A stretch of 64,000 nt of DNA from Novisyntrophococcus fermenticellae (lineage in GTDB: Bacteria > Bacillota > Clostridia > Lachnospirales > Lachnospiraceae). A program made the position numbers and the translations under genes. Within the stretch, counting starts at the first letter, position 1; each line of letters begins with the position of its first letter. This document shows positions 54,326 through 63,401 of this stretch, in pieces. The stretch spans positions 868,001-932,000 of the forward strand of contig NZ_CP076458.1 of NCBI RefSeq assembly GCF_018866245.1. Reading direction: 5' to 3'. The notes beneath the pieces were generated by a model. The model saw only the letters and a program-made list of their open reading frames with translations. It was not told where the DNA came from and did not search any database.

Positions 54326-55315
54326 ATGCTTACAAAAAAACAAAACTTGTTAGAAACAATTCATGGGGGAAATCCAGATCGATTTGTAAATCAATATGAA
54401 TTTCTGCACATTATCATGTCGGATCCATTTAATATGACAGATCCCTATCCGGAGTATGGACAAAGTAACGTAGTAAACGGATGGGGAGTTACTCTTTCAT
54501 GGCCGGAAGGGACTCCTGGTGGGTTTCCCGTACATACACAGGATAAAATTGTCTGTCCTGATATAACAAACTGGAAGAATACTGTAAAGGCGCCAAATCT
54601 TATTTTCCCTGATTCTATGTGGGAGGAGGCTATCCGGGAAGCAGAAGGGGTAGACAGAAATGAAGAATTCGTTGCTCCGTTTATTGCTCCGGGGATTTTT
54701 GAACGTTGCCATTATCTCCTTTCGATTGAGGAGGCCTTAACTAACTTATACATGGAGCCTGACAGCATGAAAGATTTGATTAAATATATTACGGAATGGG
54801 AATTGAAATATGCAGAAACTTTATGTGAAAAATTACATCCGGATGCGCTTTTTCATCATGATGATTGGGGAAGCCAAATCTCTACATTTTTTTCTCCGGA
54901 AATGTTTGAAGAATTTTTCTTAGACAGTTATAAACAATTATATGGGTATTATAAGTCCCATGGTGTTCAATTAATTATTCATCATTCAGATTCTTATGCT
55001 GCAACGCTGGTTCCCTATATGATCGAAATGGGAATTGATATTTGGCAAGGGGTTATGAGCTCCAACCGGATTCCGGAACTCATAAATCAATATGGCGGAA
55101 AACTCTCCTTTATGGGGGGGATAGACAGTGCTAAGGTTGATTTCCCGGGATGGACACCTGAAATAGTAGCATCTGAAGTAAAAAAGGCCTGCGAGGAGAA
55201 TGGGACAAAATATTATATTCCGAATGCTTCTCAAGGATTGCCGATGTCGACTTTTGAAGGCGTTTATGAAACAATAAATGGGGAAATTGATAAGATGAGC
55301 AAAATAATGTTTTAG
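54326..55315 (+). CDS. Uroporphyrinogen decarboxylase (UroD/MtaA-like) family protein
   Basis: A 329-aa TIM-barrel protein. AGGGAGG at 54311-54317 supports the ATG at 54326 over a longer frame. LETIHGGNPDRFVNQYEF, ALFHHDDWG, IMEMGIDIWQG-like and GGIDSAKVDFPGWTPE fit the UroD_family used as corrinoid or coenzyme methyltransferases. The zinc motif usually written HxCG here reads HHSDS, so the metal-binding cysteine seems absent. It is not a haem enzyme: no haem genes are near. With an MFS gene 12 bases downstream it may act on an imported aromatic or methylated compound. Confidence 0.78.
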   Translation: MLTKKQNLLETIHGGNPDRFVNQYEFLHIIMSDPFNMTDPYPEYGQSNVVNGWGVTLSWPEGTPGGFPVHTQDKIVCPDITNWKNTVKAPNLIFPDSMWEEAIREAEGVDRNEEFVAPFIAPGIFERCHYLLSIEEALTNLYMEPDSMKDLIKYITEWELKYAETLCEKLHPDALFHHDDWGSQISTFFSPEMFEEFFLDSYKQLYGYYKSHGVQLIIHHSDSYAATLVPYMIEMGIDIWQGVMSSNRIPELINQYGGKLSFMGGIDSAKVDFPGWTPEIVASEVKKACEENGTKYYIPNASQGLPMSTFEGVYETINGEIDKMSKIMF

Positions 55316-55327
55316 GGGGATTATATT

Positions 55328-56518
55328 ATGGAGAATCGGTCAAAAGTAAAAAATATGCTGTTAATGCTTACTTTGTTTTTAACTACTACCAGTATTATGG
55401 GGGATTGCGTTGTTGCGGTTGTTACCTCAAAACTATATGCGCAATATGATGCCTGGGCTGTTAACCTGATGATTTCAGGGCCATGTATTGCAGGATTGAT
55501 TGCATGTCCGATTGCGGGGCGTCTTTGCGATAAAATGGATAAAAAAGCAATCCTCATAGTCGGATATGTACTTTATGCAATTAGCAGTATTGGAGGTGCT
55601 GCAGTTGATAATCAGGTTTATATGATTGTAATGCGTTTTATTGCAACAGGTATTTCCTATGGTTTAACCAGTACAGCCGCACTGGGGATTGTTGCGGATT
55701 GTTATGCGGATGAAGATCAAAGAAGTAAAGTTGTCGGATGGTACAATGCTGCCATGGCAATTCTTGGCGGGGTTTTAGGTTTGGCAGCCGGCGCGCTGGC
55801 TGTAAACAATTGGAGAAATACTTTTGCTGTTAACTGGTTTGCCATACCGGTAATTATTCTGGTTGTAATCTTTATACCTGCCTGCCCTCCCGTTCGGAAA
55901 TCTTACGAAACAGCACAGGAAAAGGTAAAGGGGAATAAAGGATGGTATAAACGATTGATTCCCTTACTCGGCGCTTTCCTTGTTGTGGGATTTTGCTATT
56001 ATACAATCATTACAATGATGGATTTATATGTTGCGGATAATGCGCTTGGTAATTCTGCATTTACCGGACTACTTGGGACGGTTGGAACAATTGGCTCATG
56101 TATTGCCTGCAGCGTGTTCGGATTTACTTACGGAAAATTAAAAAATCGGTGCAGCATTATATCTTATATCATCCTTGCGGCTGGGTTTCTGCTAATGGCT
56201 GGCTATCCCAGCGTACAGCTTGCTCTTGTCTGCTGCGCATTAATGGGTGCAGCATGGGGCAATGTATATTCATTCTGGTGGATGCGCTGTACAGTAGTGG
56301 TTCCGGAAGATATGGTTGGTACTTCAATTGGAATCACTGGTACTATAAATTCTATTTCCGGATTTGCATGTCCGTATGCATTGCTTTTCTTTAAAAATTT
56401 GCTGAAAACAGACAATGTGGCAAATACATTTTACATCTATGGTATGATTATAGCCATTGCGGCTGTTTTATCAATCGTTATAAATATTAAAAATAAGAAC
56501 GAGGAAGCTGCTGAATAA
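55328..56518 (+). CDS. MFS transporter
   Basis: A 396-aa protein with 12 hydrophobic segments. The TM2-TM3 loop motif is GRLCDKMDKKAILIVG and TM5 carries AAMAILGGVLGLAAGALA. It belongs to the large drug/aromatic-acid-type MFS_1 group. Together with the UroD-family gene it forms a two-gene unit; it may import the substrate of that enzyme. AGGGGGATT precedes the ATG. Confidence 0.87.
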   Translation: MENRSKVKNMLLMLTLFLTTTSIMGDCVVAVVTSKLYAQYDAWAVNLMISGPCIAGLIACPIAGRLCDKMDKKAILIVGYVLYAISSIGGAAVDNQVYMIVMRFIATGISYGLTSTAALGIVADCYADEDQRSKVVGWYNAAMAILGGVLGLAAGALAVNNWRNTFAVNWFAIPVIILVVIFIPACPPVRKSYETAQEKVKGNKGWYKRLIPLLGAFLVVGFCYYTIITMMDLYVADNALGNSAFTGLLGTVGTIGSCIACSVFGFTYGKLKNRCSIISYIILAAGFLLMAGYPSVQLALVCCALMGAAWGNVYSFWWMRCTVVVPEDMVGTSIGITGTINSISGFACPYALLFFKNLLKTDNVANTFYIYGMIIAIAAVLSIVINIKNKNEEAAE

Positions 56519-56588
56519 ACCATTTTACATGATTTTTCCTGTATACTTCCCACAGAGATACAAAAACTACTACAAAGGAGGTATTATC

Positions 56589-56798
56589 ATGGCAAAAGCA
56601 GGTATGAGAAGGCCAAGTCCTTATGATCCGGACAATCACGGAACAGAAAATCACCAAAAAATGAATCGCCCTAAAAACCAGCAGGCTCAGGTGCCTGAAA
56701 TTCAAGGAGCAGCGAAAAGTGGGAATGCTAAGGCTGGGACAGTCAATGCTCCAAATTGGGCAAGAGACGATTACAAAAGTACAAATAAAAATAAATGA
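56589..56798 (+). CDS. Small conserved-looking protein of unknown function
   Basis: A 69-aa hydrophilic, disorder-prone protein starting MAKAGMRRPSPYDPDNHG, with Pro/Asn/Lys-rich repeats (PKNQQAQVPEIQG, AKSGNAKAG). AAAGGAGG is perfectly spaced before the ATG and a strong terminator follows at once. I do not recognise the family with certainty; similar short proteins of the pattern MARAGMRRP are, from memory, found in Lachnospiraceae. It recalls spore-associated small proteins only in composition. Confidence 0.7.
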   Translation: MAKAGMRRPSPYDPDNHGTENHQKMNRPKNQQAQVPEIQGAAKSGNAKAGTVNAPNWARDDYKSTNKNK

Positions 56799-56831
56799 GC
56801 AAAGGCGGGGAAGAAGATTCCCCGCCTTTGC
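56799..56831. terminator. Bidirectional terminator
   Basis: A perfect 14-bp GC-rich stem GCAAAGGCGGGGAA / TTCCCCGCCTTTGC with a 5-base loop, between convergent genes ending at 56798 and 56863. Confidence 0.85.
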
Positions 56832-56862
56832 TTGTAGCAACAGGAAAATAATCACGTCTGGA

Positions 56863-57783
56863 TTAATACACGAAAGACATATTGATATCCTGCTCATAAT
56901 CCCCGAATTTCTGACCAAATAAATTAAATCCGCCCGGATATTCCGCATCCTCTTTATTCCCGATCCGTACTGTGATGAAACTGTTATCTCTCAAAAACAA
57001 GTCTGACAAACCGATATTGCTGCTTTCTTCGTTATTAATTAAGGTTGTATGCTCAGTGATAGTCATAGTTGTAAGTAAACCATATTGGGTTACTCCATCT
57101 TCCCACCAGGAGGGATTAAGCCGTCCTCTCCGGGAACCAAAATCGCCGGGACAGCGCCAGGTACAGCATTCATGGCCATTGATCCATATAGTAATATCTG
57201 ATTTCCAGTTTTCTCTGTAATTAGCTACCTCCGAACAGGATTCAAAAGATAAAAGAAGCTGCTTTAACTGAATATCCGGATCAATTGCATATGGAAACTT
57301 GTATTCCACATAACCACCCGCTGTCCAGAGAAGCTGTGCGTTAAAGCGGGATGGTAAAAAGAAATCAGCAGGACGATCCTCATATCCGATATGGCTATTT
57401 ACATCGGCAAGGCCACAGGTGGGAATTATTTTACAGTCGGTATATGCACCTACGGGCATCGATATGGTACTTATCTGATCCACTCCCTTAGGTAAACCAT
57501 TTAAGCGGATGTTGATAAAGTCATTTTTCCGGCTGCATAATTTCATGGAACCACGGGAACCTGGCTGCTGTTCCGTGTGAATCAAGTTTGCGCTTTCCAG
57601 GGTACGGACATGCAGAGCTGCAGTAGAAGGTGGTATTTTGAGCAGTTCGGCAATTTCGCCGATGTTGTAGCTATTATAATACAATAATTTTATTATCTTA
57701 ATCCGATCCGGAGACGAAAGGGCTTTCGCGACAGTACATAGCATCTCTTCATCATCTGCATTTAAATCTAAGTTTTTTGGCAT
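56863..57783 (-). CDS. ArsR-type winged-helix regulator with large C-terminal domain
   Basis: A 306-aa protein. Residues 10-95 form an ArsR helix-turn-helix (ALSSPDRIKIIKLLY, IGEIAELLKIPPSTAALHVRTLE). The remaining 200 residues are a beta-rich domain (VEYKFPYAIDPDIQLKQLLLSF, DITIWINGHECCTWRCPGDFG) that may bind a sugar; this is far longer than metal-sensing ArsR proteins of about 110 aa. It is divergent from a sugar ABC/GH2 operon, with two matched 24-bp repeats in between, so it is very likely the regulator of that operon. AGGAGG precedes the start. Confidence 0.87.
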   Translation of the reverse strand: MPKNLDLNADDEEMLCTVAKALSSPDRIKIIKLLYYNSYNIGEIAELLKIPPSTAALHVRTLESANLIHTEQQPGSRGSMKLCSRKNDFINIRLNGLPKGVDQISTISMPVGAYTDCKIIPTCGLADVNSHIGYEDRPADFFLPSRFNAQLLWTAGGYVEYKFPYAIDPDIQLKQLLLSFESCSEVANYRENWKSDITIWINGHECCTWRCPGDFGSRRGRLNPSWWEDGVTQYGLLTTMTITEHTTLINNEESSNIGLSDLFLRDNSFITVRIGNKEDAEYPGGFNLFGQKFGDYEQDINMSFVY

Positions 57784-57880
57784 ATAATCCTCCTGTTATC
57801 TCAAAGCCACTGGTGTGGTCGAACTATAACAATAATATCATATACGATACTCGCTGTCCATGAGGATGAAAAAAAGATAT

Positions 57881-57904
57881 AAAAACAATAAAATTGTTAT
57901 TAAT
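57881..57904. promoter_or_regulatory. Candidate ArsR operator, copy 1 (24-bp repeat)
   Basis: It begins AAAAACAATAAAATTGTT and matches 57984-58007 in 21 of 24 positions. Its core AACAAT-AAA-ATTGTT is an inverted repeat (57884-57898). It is 98 bases before the regulator start on the minus strand. Confidence 0.65.
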
Positions 57905-57944
57905 TAATAATAACGCACAAAAATATTTAAAAAAATAAAAAATA

Positions 57945-57973
57945 TTGACAATAGTACATATAAATGATATTAT
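57945..57973 (+). promoter_or_regulatory. Promoter of the ABC/GH2 operon
   Basis: TTGACA (57945-57950), a 17-base spacer and TATTAT (57968-57973), with an overlapping TATAAT at 57971-57976. It lies between the two ArsR-type repeats; copy 2 covers the expected transcription start. Confidence 0.65.
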
Positions 57974-57983
57974 AATGCTAATT

Positions 57984-58007
57984 AAAAACATAAATATTGT
58001 TATTAAT
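57984..58007. promoter_or_regulatory. Candidate ArsR operator, copy 2 (24-bp repeat)
   Basis: It begins AAAAACATAAATATTGTT and differs from copy 1 at 3 of 24 positions. It lies directly after the promoter's -10 box and 22 bases before the binding-protein start, a position that fits repression. Confidence 0.65.
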
Positions 58008-58028
58008 AAAAACTCAGGAGGAAAAGAA

Positions 58029-59429
58029 ATGAAGAAGAGAGTCTTAAGCTTATTGCTTGCAGGGGTTATGGTGTTCTCCATTGTGGGATGTGGTCCACAG
58101 AAAAAACAGACCGAAGGCACATCGTCCCCGAAGGCGGAGACGGATGCCGGGGGAAGCGGAAAGGATGGTATAACAATCAGTCTGTGGAAATGGATTCCTA
58201 CAGATGGTGTCCAGCTTGATGCAATTCTTGAAGCATGGGAGAAAGACCATCCGGAGATTCATCTGGATATTACACATGTGGGCGAAGCGGGAGACGTTTT
58301 CCAAAAGTATTCTGCCGCACTTCCGGCAGGAGAAGGCCCCACTGTCCTGGCAATGCAGGTTGGTGCAAGAGCAAATCAGTTCAAGGAATTCTGCGAGCCA
58401 CTTGCGCCCTATGCAGAGGAAAAATGGGGCGCTGACTGGGAAAGCTTATTCTTAGATACAGCTCTGGAGCAGTGCCGGTGGTCGGGTGATGACTATACGG
58501 TTCTTCCGGGAGGTATGACAGCAGCACCGGCAATCGAATATAACGTAAATGCTTTTAAAAAGTTAGGAATTACAAAGGTGCCTGAGACGATGGACGAGGT
58601 TTATGATATTATCGAAAAATCCAAAGCGGATGGGCAGATGATTCCGGGTGTTGCAATTGGTGCAAAAGAAGGATGGACATGCCGGGATATATATATGAGC
58701 ATCATGAATCAGCTTGCTCCCGGAAAGATTTATGATGCTATAGAAGGCAAGACAAGCTTTACCGATCCGGAATTCGTAGAGGGCATGAATATCTGGAAAG
58801 AGATGTTTGATAAAGGATTCTTTGCAGAAGGCTCTCTTGGTACGGCCCTTTATCCTGAAATCAATGATAATATGATGATGGGAGGAACCGACGGTAAAAA
58901 GTATTATATTATGGAAAACTGTGGAACATGGCATGGCTCAAGTATGACAAAGACAACAATAGAAGGGGAGGCTGCCAATGGCAATTGCGATCCTGATACG
59001 CATCTTGGAGCATTTCCACTGCCACCGGTGAAAGAAGGCTGTAAGCCTAATATGGTGGCTACTGTGGATATTGCATGGGGTATCAACAAAAATGCAACAG
59101 AGGAAGAAAAGAAAGCAGCATTTGAATTCGTATCCTGGATGGCGGAAGGAAAAGGCCATGAGGTATTCAGTAATACACTTCAGGTTCTTCCGGCTGCAAA
59201 AGATATCAGTCTGGAGGAAGGCATCGCCAGCTTAAATGGAGAGGATGAAAAAGAGGCTGTAAAAATGTTTCAGGATTATGTAGAGAACAACTCCGGTGCG
59301 AGAGAGATACAGTATCCGGATGTATCCAATGCGTTGGATGATGCATTGGTGTCAGTTGCCAGTGGGATCATGACACCGGAAGAAGCATTAGAGACTGTTC
59401 AGACTGCATCGGCAGGTATGAGCAGATAG
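58029..59429 (+). CDS. Sugar ABC transporter substrate-binding lipoprotein
   Basis: A 466-aa extracellular binding protein; the start at 58029 follows CAGGAGG and gives a proper lipoprotein signal ending at Cys21 (MVFSIVGCGP). ITISLWKWIPTDGVQLDAIL starts the mature fold. AWGINKNATEEEKKAAFEFV is a typical C-lobe helix. First gene of the ArsR-controlled operon that ends with a GH2 enzyme. Confidence 0.92.
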   Translation: MKKRVLSLLLAGVMVFSIVGCGPQKKQTEGTSSPKAETDAGGSGKDGITISLWKWIPTDGVQLDAILEAWEKDHPEIHLDITHVGEAGDVFQKYSAALPAGEGPTVLAMQVGARANQFKEFCEPLAPYAEEKWGADWESLFLDTALEQCRWSGDDYTVLPGGMTAAPAIEYNVNAFKKLGITKVPETMDEVYDIIEKSKADGQMIPGVAIGAKEGWTCRDIYMSIMNQLAPGKIYDAIEGKTSFTDPEFVEGMNIWKEMFDKGFFAEGSLGTALYPEINDNMMMGGTDGKKYYIMENCGTWHGSSMTKTTIEGEAANGNCDPDTHLGAFPLPPVKEGCKPNMVATVDIAWGINKNATEEEKKAAFEFVSWMAEGKGHEVFSNTLQVLPAAKDISLEEGIASLNGEDEKEAVKMFQDYVENNSGAREIQYPDVSNALDDALVSVASGIMTPEEALETVQTASAGMSR

Positions 59430-59521
59430 AGGAAAGGCAGCCAGGTCGGGAACCGCCCATGGAGAATCATGGAGTAAGGTTTCCGGTGCCTGGGATTGCC
59501 GGGAAAGGCAGGTTTCTGTAG

Positions 59522-60457
59522 ATGGATAAACACAAAGACAGACACCAGAAAAAACAAAAAAGGATCATGAAAAAGCATGGTGTTTTAGGAAATACGAAGA
59601 CGGCGTATCTATATATATTGCCTGTATTTCTGTTTCTGGCGGTCTTTACCTATTACGCGATGGCATTTAATATTAAAACTTCCCTTTTTGAGTGGAATGG
59701 GGTAAGTGCGGATAAGCTTTTCGTGGGGGTTAAGAACTATGTAAAACTGGTAAAAGACCCCTATTTCAAACTTGCGTTGAAAAATACGGCGATATACTTT
59801 ATTATTACAATTCCGCTTCAGGCAGTGTTGGGCTTTATTCTTGCCTATTGTTTTACATATACGAAAGTCTTTGGAAAGGGACTGGTGCGTTCTGTTATAT
59901 TCTTTCCAAATGTTCTGGCACTTGTTGTAATAGGAACGGCATTTAATCAGATGTATAATTTTCAAAACGGTTTTCTCAACGAGACCCTTCGTGGGATGGG
60001 ACTGGGCAGCCTTGCCATTGACTGGACAGGCAATCCTAAGACCGCCCTTTTTGCTGTTATACTTGCGAATATTTACACTTATGTGGGATTCTCTATGACG
60101 TTGTATATTACGGGATTGCTGTCTGTTCCAAAGGAAGTGATGGAGGCGGCGAAAGTAGATGGGGCTTCTAATCTTCGTATGGTCCGTCACATTACACTTC
60201 CTCTTTTGACATCTACGCATGTTACCGTTATTATTCTTGGGATTGTGGGTACATTAAAAACCTTTGATATTGTCTGGCTGATTACGCAGGGAGGTCCTGC
60301 CAGAAAGTCAGAAATGCTTACAACTATGTTGTACCGTAGCTATATCTTGGAATTCAAGGCGGGATATGCATCTGCTATCTCTGTAGTGATTCTGTTAATT
60401 GCGCTGTTCCTTGCCGGGATAAATCTGTATATCCAACGCAGGAATACAGATTATTAG
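59522..60457 (+). CDS. Sugar ABC transporter permease (MalF-like)
   Basis: A 311-aa permease with a very basic N-terminus (residues 1-25, KHKDRHQKKQKR) and six hydrophobic segments. The EAA loop is VMEAAKVDGASNLRMVRHIT. It follows the binding protein after 92 bases that hold no gene. No strong ribosome binding site precedes its ATG (GGCAGGTTTCTGTAG), so its start is less certain. Confidence 0.88.
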   Translation: MDKHKDRHQKKQKRIMKKHGVLGNTKTAYLYILPVFLFLAVFTYYAMAFNIKTSLFEWNGVSADKLFVGVKNYVKLVKDPYFKLALKNTAIYFIITIPLQAVLGFILAYCFTYTKVFGKGLVRSVIFFPNVLALVVIGTAFNQMYNFQNGFLNETLRGMGLGSLAIDWTGNPKTALFAVILANIYTYVGFSMTLYITGLLSVPKEVMEAAKVDGASNLRMVRHITLPLLTSTHVTVIILGIVGTLKTFDIVWLITQGGPARKSEMLTTMLYRSYILEFKAGYASAISVVILLIALFLAGINLYIQRRNTDY

Positions 60458-60479
60458 ATAAATGGGAGTTGAAAGAGAA

Positions 60480-61331
60480 ATGAAAAAACACGGGATAGTA
60501 AGAAAAAAGAATCAGATAAGGGCCAATATCTTACCTCAGGTTTTCTGTACATTCATGCTGGTGATCTGGCTGTATCCACTCTGTAAAATTATCCAGTTAT
60601 CCTTCAAAAGTGGGGGCTGGGGCAATTATCACAAGGTTTTGTTTGAAGCAGACACATTCAGTGTTGTGAATGGGTATATGAGTGACATTGCGAATTTCTG
60701 GGTATACCTTGGCAACTCTTTGACGGTTACATTTATAGATATGGTAGTAGTACTTTCAATTGCGTCACTTGCTGCATTTGCATTTTCCAAGATGGATTTC
60801 AAGGGAAAAGAATTTTTATATATGCTTACTCTTGTAGGGATGATGATGCCGGCGGCAGGTTTTATCGTGCCGTATTTCATTACTTCAAAAAATATGGGAC
60901 TTCTGAATACAAAGTTTTGTCTGATTGGTCCCCATGTTGCAGCCGCAATTCCCATGACCATGATGCTGCTGCGCAATTCTATGGATGAAATCAGTGATGA
61001 GATGATTGAGGCATCGGTGATTGATGGATGCTCCAGGCGGAAAGTGTTTACCCGGATGATGCTGCCCTTGTCAAAACCGGCTTTTGCTACATCTCTGATT
61101 TTTGCATTTATGGGCAGCTGGAATGATTACCTCCTTCCGCTGGTAATGATTAACCGTGCAGAGGAGATGACATTAACGCTGCTTCCGCAAAAGTATACGG
61201 CATTTGCAGGGGTGTCCAATATGGGGACTATATTTGCATCTTTGGTCCTGATATCCATTCCCATCTTTGTGATGTATTTGTTTGCACAAAAATATATGGT
61301 GGCAGGCATGACGGCAGGAACGATAAAATAG
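60480..61331 (+). CDS. Sugar ABC transporter permease (MalG-like)
   Basis: A 283-aa partner permease. The EAA loop is MIEASVIDGCSRRKVFTRMM and the C-terminus AGMTAGTIK is typical. The ATG at 60480 (after GGGAGTTGAAAGAG) is preferred to 60462, which directly follows the previous stop without a site; the longer form would add six residues. Confidence 0.9.
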   Translation: MKKHGIVRKKNQIRANILPQVFCTFMLVIWLYPLCKIIQLSFKSGGWGNYHKVLFEADTFSVVNGYMSDIANFWVYLGNSLTVTFIDMVVVLSIASLAAFAFSKMDFKGKEFLYMLTLVGMMMPAAGFIVPYFITSKNMGLLNTKFCLIGPHVAAAIPMTMMLLRNSMDEISDEMIEASVIDGCSRRKVFTRMMLPLSKPAFATSLIFAFMGSWNDYLLPLVMINRAEEMTLTLLPQKYTAFAGVSNMGTIFASLVLISIPIFVMYLFAQKYMVAGMTAGTIK

Positions 61332-61365
61332 GATATGCTTAGAGAATAAAGACAGGAGAAAAGCA

Positions 61366-63120
61366 ATGGACGAACAATATTATCCACGGCCAGACTTTAA
61401 AAGAGAGTGCTGGTACAGTTTAAACGGAGAATGGCAATTTGACTTTGAAGAGAACAGGATGAATTCTCTGGATGAATGGATTAATGATTCTACCTTTTCT
61501 AAGAAGATTATAGTGCCTTTTACATATCAGACGAAAAAAAGCGGAATTCAGGAAAAAGTGTTCAACGACAAAGTATGGTATAAGAAAGTATTTATGGTAC
61601 CAAAAGCCATGAATGGAAAACGGATTTTCTTAAAATTTGGTGCTGTGGATTATAAGGCAAGCGTATGGATGAATGGAACTTATATGGGAGACCATGAGGG
61701 CGGTTATACACCGTTTCAATTTGAAATTACGGAACGAATCAAAGAGCAAAATACGATTGTGGTAGAAGCAGTTGATTATCCGGATACAGTGCAGCCAAGA
61801 GGGAAGCAGTATTGGGAAGAAGAAGGGAGTCGCTGTTGGTATACACCGAGTACCGGAATCTGGCAGAATGTATGGCTTGAAGCGGTAGAAGGATGCCCGA
61901 TTGAAGCAATAAAGCTGATACCGGATATTGATACGGATACAGTGGAAGCGATGGTTACGAGCAATGAGTTTCAGCGGTATGACACCCTGGAATTTACAAT
62001 TAGCTATCAGGGAAAGCTTGTTAAAACGCTTTCCGTCTCTGTAGATGGGCACAGGACCAAGGTGCTGATTGGAATTAAACCGGAAGACTTTATTGACGAA
62101 GTGCATTATTGGTCTCCGGAACATCCGAATCTATATGATATGAGTATCAGCTTAATCCGGGAAGAACGGGTTCTGGATACGGTGGAAACTTATTTTGGTA
62201 TGAGAAAGGTCAGCGTTGATTGCGGAAAAGTTTTGATCAACAATTTCCCCTGTTATCTGAAAATGGTTTTAGATCAGGGATACTGGGAAGAAAGCGGACT
62301 TACAGCCCCTTCTGATGAAGCGTTAAAACAGGATATTCTTTTGACCAGGAAAATGGGATTTAACGGCGCCAGAAAACATCAAAAGATAGAGGACCCACGT
62401 TATTATTACTGGGCAGACCGACTGGGATTACTGGTATGGGGTGAAGTTCCAAGTGCATATGAATATTGTGATCAGGAGATTGACAATATAACCAGGGATT
62501 TTAAAGAGTTCATTAAAAGAGATTTCAATCATCCAAGTATCATTGCATGGGTTCCGCTGAACGAATCCTGGGGCGTTCGTAAGATTCTTACCGACAGAAG
62601 GCAGCAGAGCTTTGGCCTTGCACTATATTATCTGTCAAAAGCCATGGATCCGACCCGGCTGGTAAGCACAAATGATGGATGGGAAAATATAAAGACGGAT
62701 ATCGTAGGAATCCATGATTATCAGGGAAACGGAAATAGGATTGCACAAAAATATACTGAGGAAAATATGAAACATCCGGAAGGTATGTTTCCGGGCAGCC
62801 GCCGCCTCTTTGCATATGGAAGTGGATATGATAAAAGTAAAAATGTGTTTATGATGACGGAGTATGGAGGAATTGCACTTGCCTCTGATACCAGTAATGG
62901 TGAAAACTGGGGTTACGACAAACCTGAAAAAAGTGTGGAGACATTGATTGAACGCTATCGAGAGGTGACGACAGCCATAATGGAAATACCGGAGATATCA
63001 GGCTTTTGCTATACCCAGCTTACAGATGTGTATCAGGAGGTGAATGGTCTCCTTGATATGAACCATGTTCCTAAGGTTGATGTAAACAAAATAAAGGAAA
63101 TTAATGCATTAAGAAACTAA
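61366..63120 (+). CDS. Glycoside hydrolase family 2 (beta-galactosidase/beta-glucuronidase type)
   Basis: A 584-aa cytosolic enzyme without a signal peptide. A sugar-binding N-domain (RPDFKRECWYSLNGEWQF) and an immunoglobulin-like domain precede the TIM barrel. The likely acid/base Glu400 is in VPLNESWG and the nucleophile Glu499 in MMTEYGG. It lacks the extra C-terminal domains of LacZ, so it belongs with the short GH2 enzymes. It would cleave the beta-glycoside imported by the ABC transporter before it; the sugar is not determined. GACAGGAG precedes the ATG. Confidence 0.9.
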   Translation: MDEQYYPRPDFKRECWYSLNGEWQFDFEENRMNSLDEWINDSTFSKKIIVPFTYQTKKSGIQEKVFNDKVWYKKVFMVPKAMNGKRIFLKFGAVDYKASVWMNGTYMGDHEGGYTPFQFEITERIKEQNTIVVEAVDYPDTVQPRGKQYWEEEGSRCWYTPSTGIWQNVWLEAVEGCPIEAIKLIPDIDTDTVEAMVTSNEFQRYDTLEFTISYQGKLVKTLSVSVDGHRTKVLIGIKPEDFIDEVHYWSPEHPNLYDMSISLIREERVLDTVETYFGMRKVSVDCGKVLINNFPCYLKMVLDQGYWEESGLTAPSDEALKQDILLTRKMGFNGARKHQKIEDPRYYYWADRLGLLVWGEVPSAYEYCDQEIDNITRDFKEFIKRDFNHPSIIAWVPLNESWGVRKILTDRRQQSFGLALYYLSKAMDPTRLVSTNDGWENIKTDIVGIHDYQGNGNRIAQKYTEENMKHPEGMFPGSRRLFAYGSGYDKSKNVFMMTEYGGIALASDTSNGENWGYDKPEKSVETLIERYREVTTAIMEIPEISGFCYTQLTDVYQEVNGLLDMNHVPKVDVNKIKEINALRN

Positions 63121-63124
63121 ACAG

Positions 63125-63162
63125 GAGCAGAGCATACTTGGAATATGTGCTCTGCTCTTTTT
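63125..63162 (+). terminator. Rho-independent terminator of the GH2 operon
   Basis: GAGCAGAGCA pairs with TGCTCTGCTC, a 10-bp stem with a 13-base loop, followed by TTTTT at 63158-63162. Confidence 0.85.
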
Positions 63163-63210
63163 GAAAAAATCAAATGACGGTCCTGCTATAGCCGAAAGTA
63201 CTTATAAGCT

Positions 63211-63254
63211 ATCCCGATAAAGAGTATATGACTCCTTGGCGGGATTATTTTTTT
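63211..63254 (+). terminator. Second hairpin with T-run before the TnpB-like gene
   Basis: Outer arms ATCCCG / CGGGAT and inner arms AAAGAGT / ACTCCTT form a nested stem, followed by TTATTTTTTT to 63254. It is 148 bases before the TnpB-like start. It could be a terminator, or a leader structure of that gene. Nothing else is seen in the 280 bases between 63120 and 63402. Confidence 0.5.
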
Positions 63255-63401
63255 GAACAAAATTATGCTCCTGAAATTTATTCGACGGATAAAAATGCAT
63301 ATTCGGCAGATAGTGCATCTTTTTTTTATCTTTTGCATGTACAATATATTTTTGAACGAATTAGAGATACATATTACAGGGCAAGAATCAGGAGAACAAC
63401 G

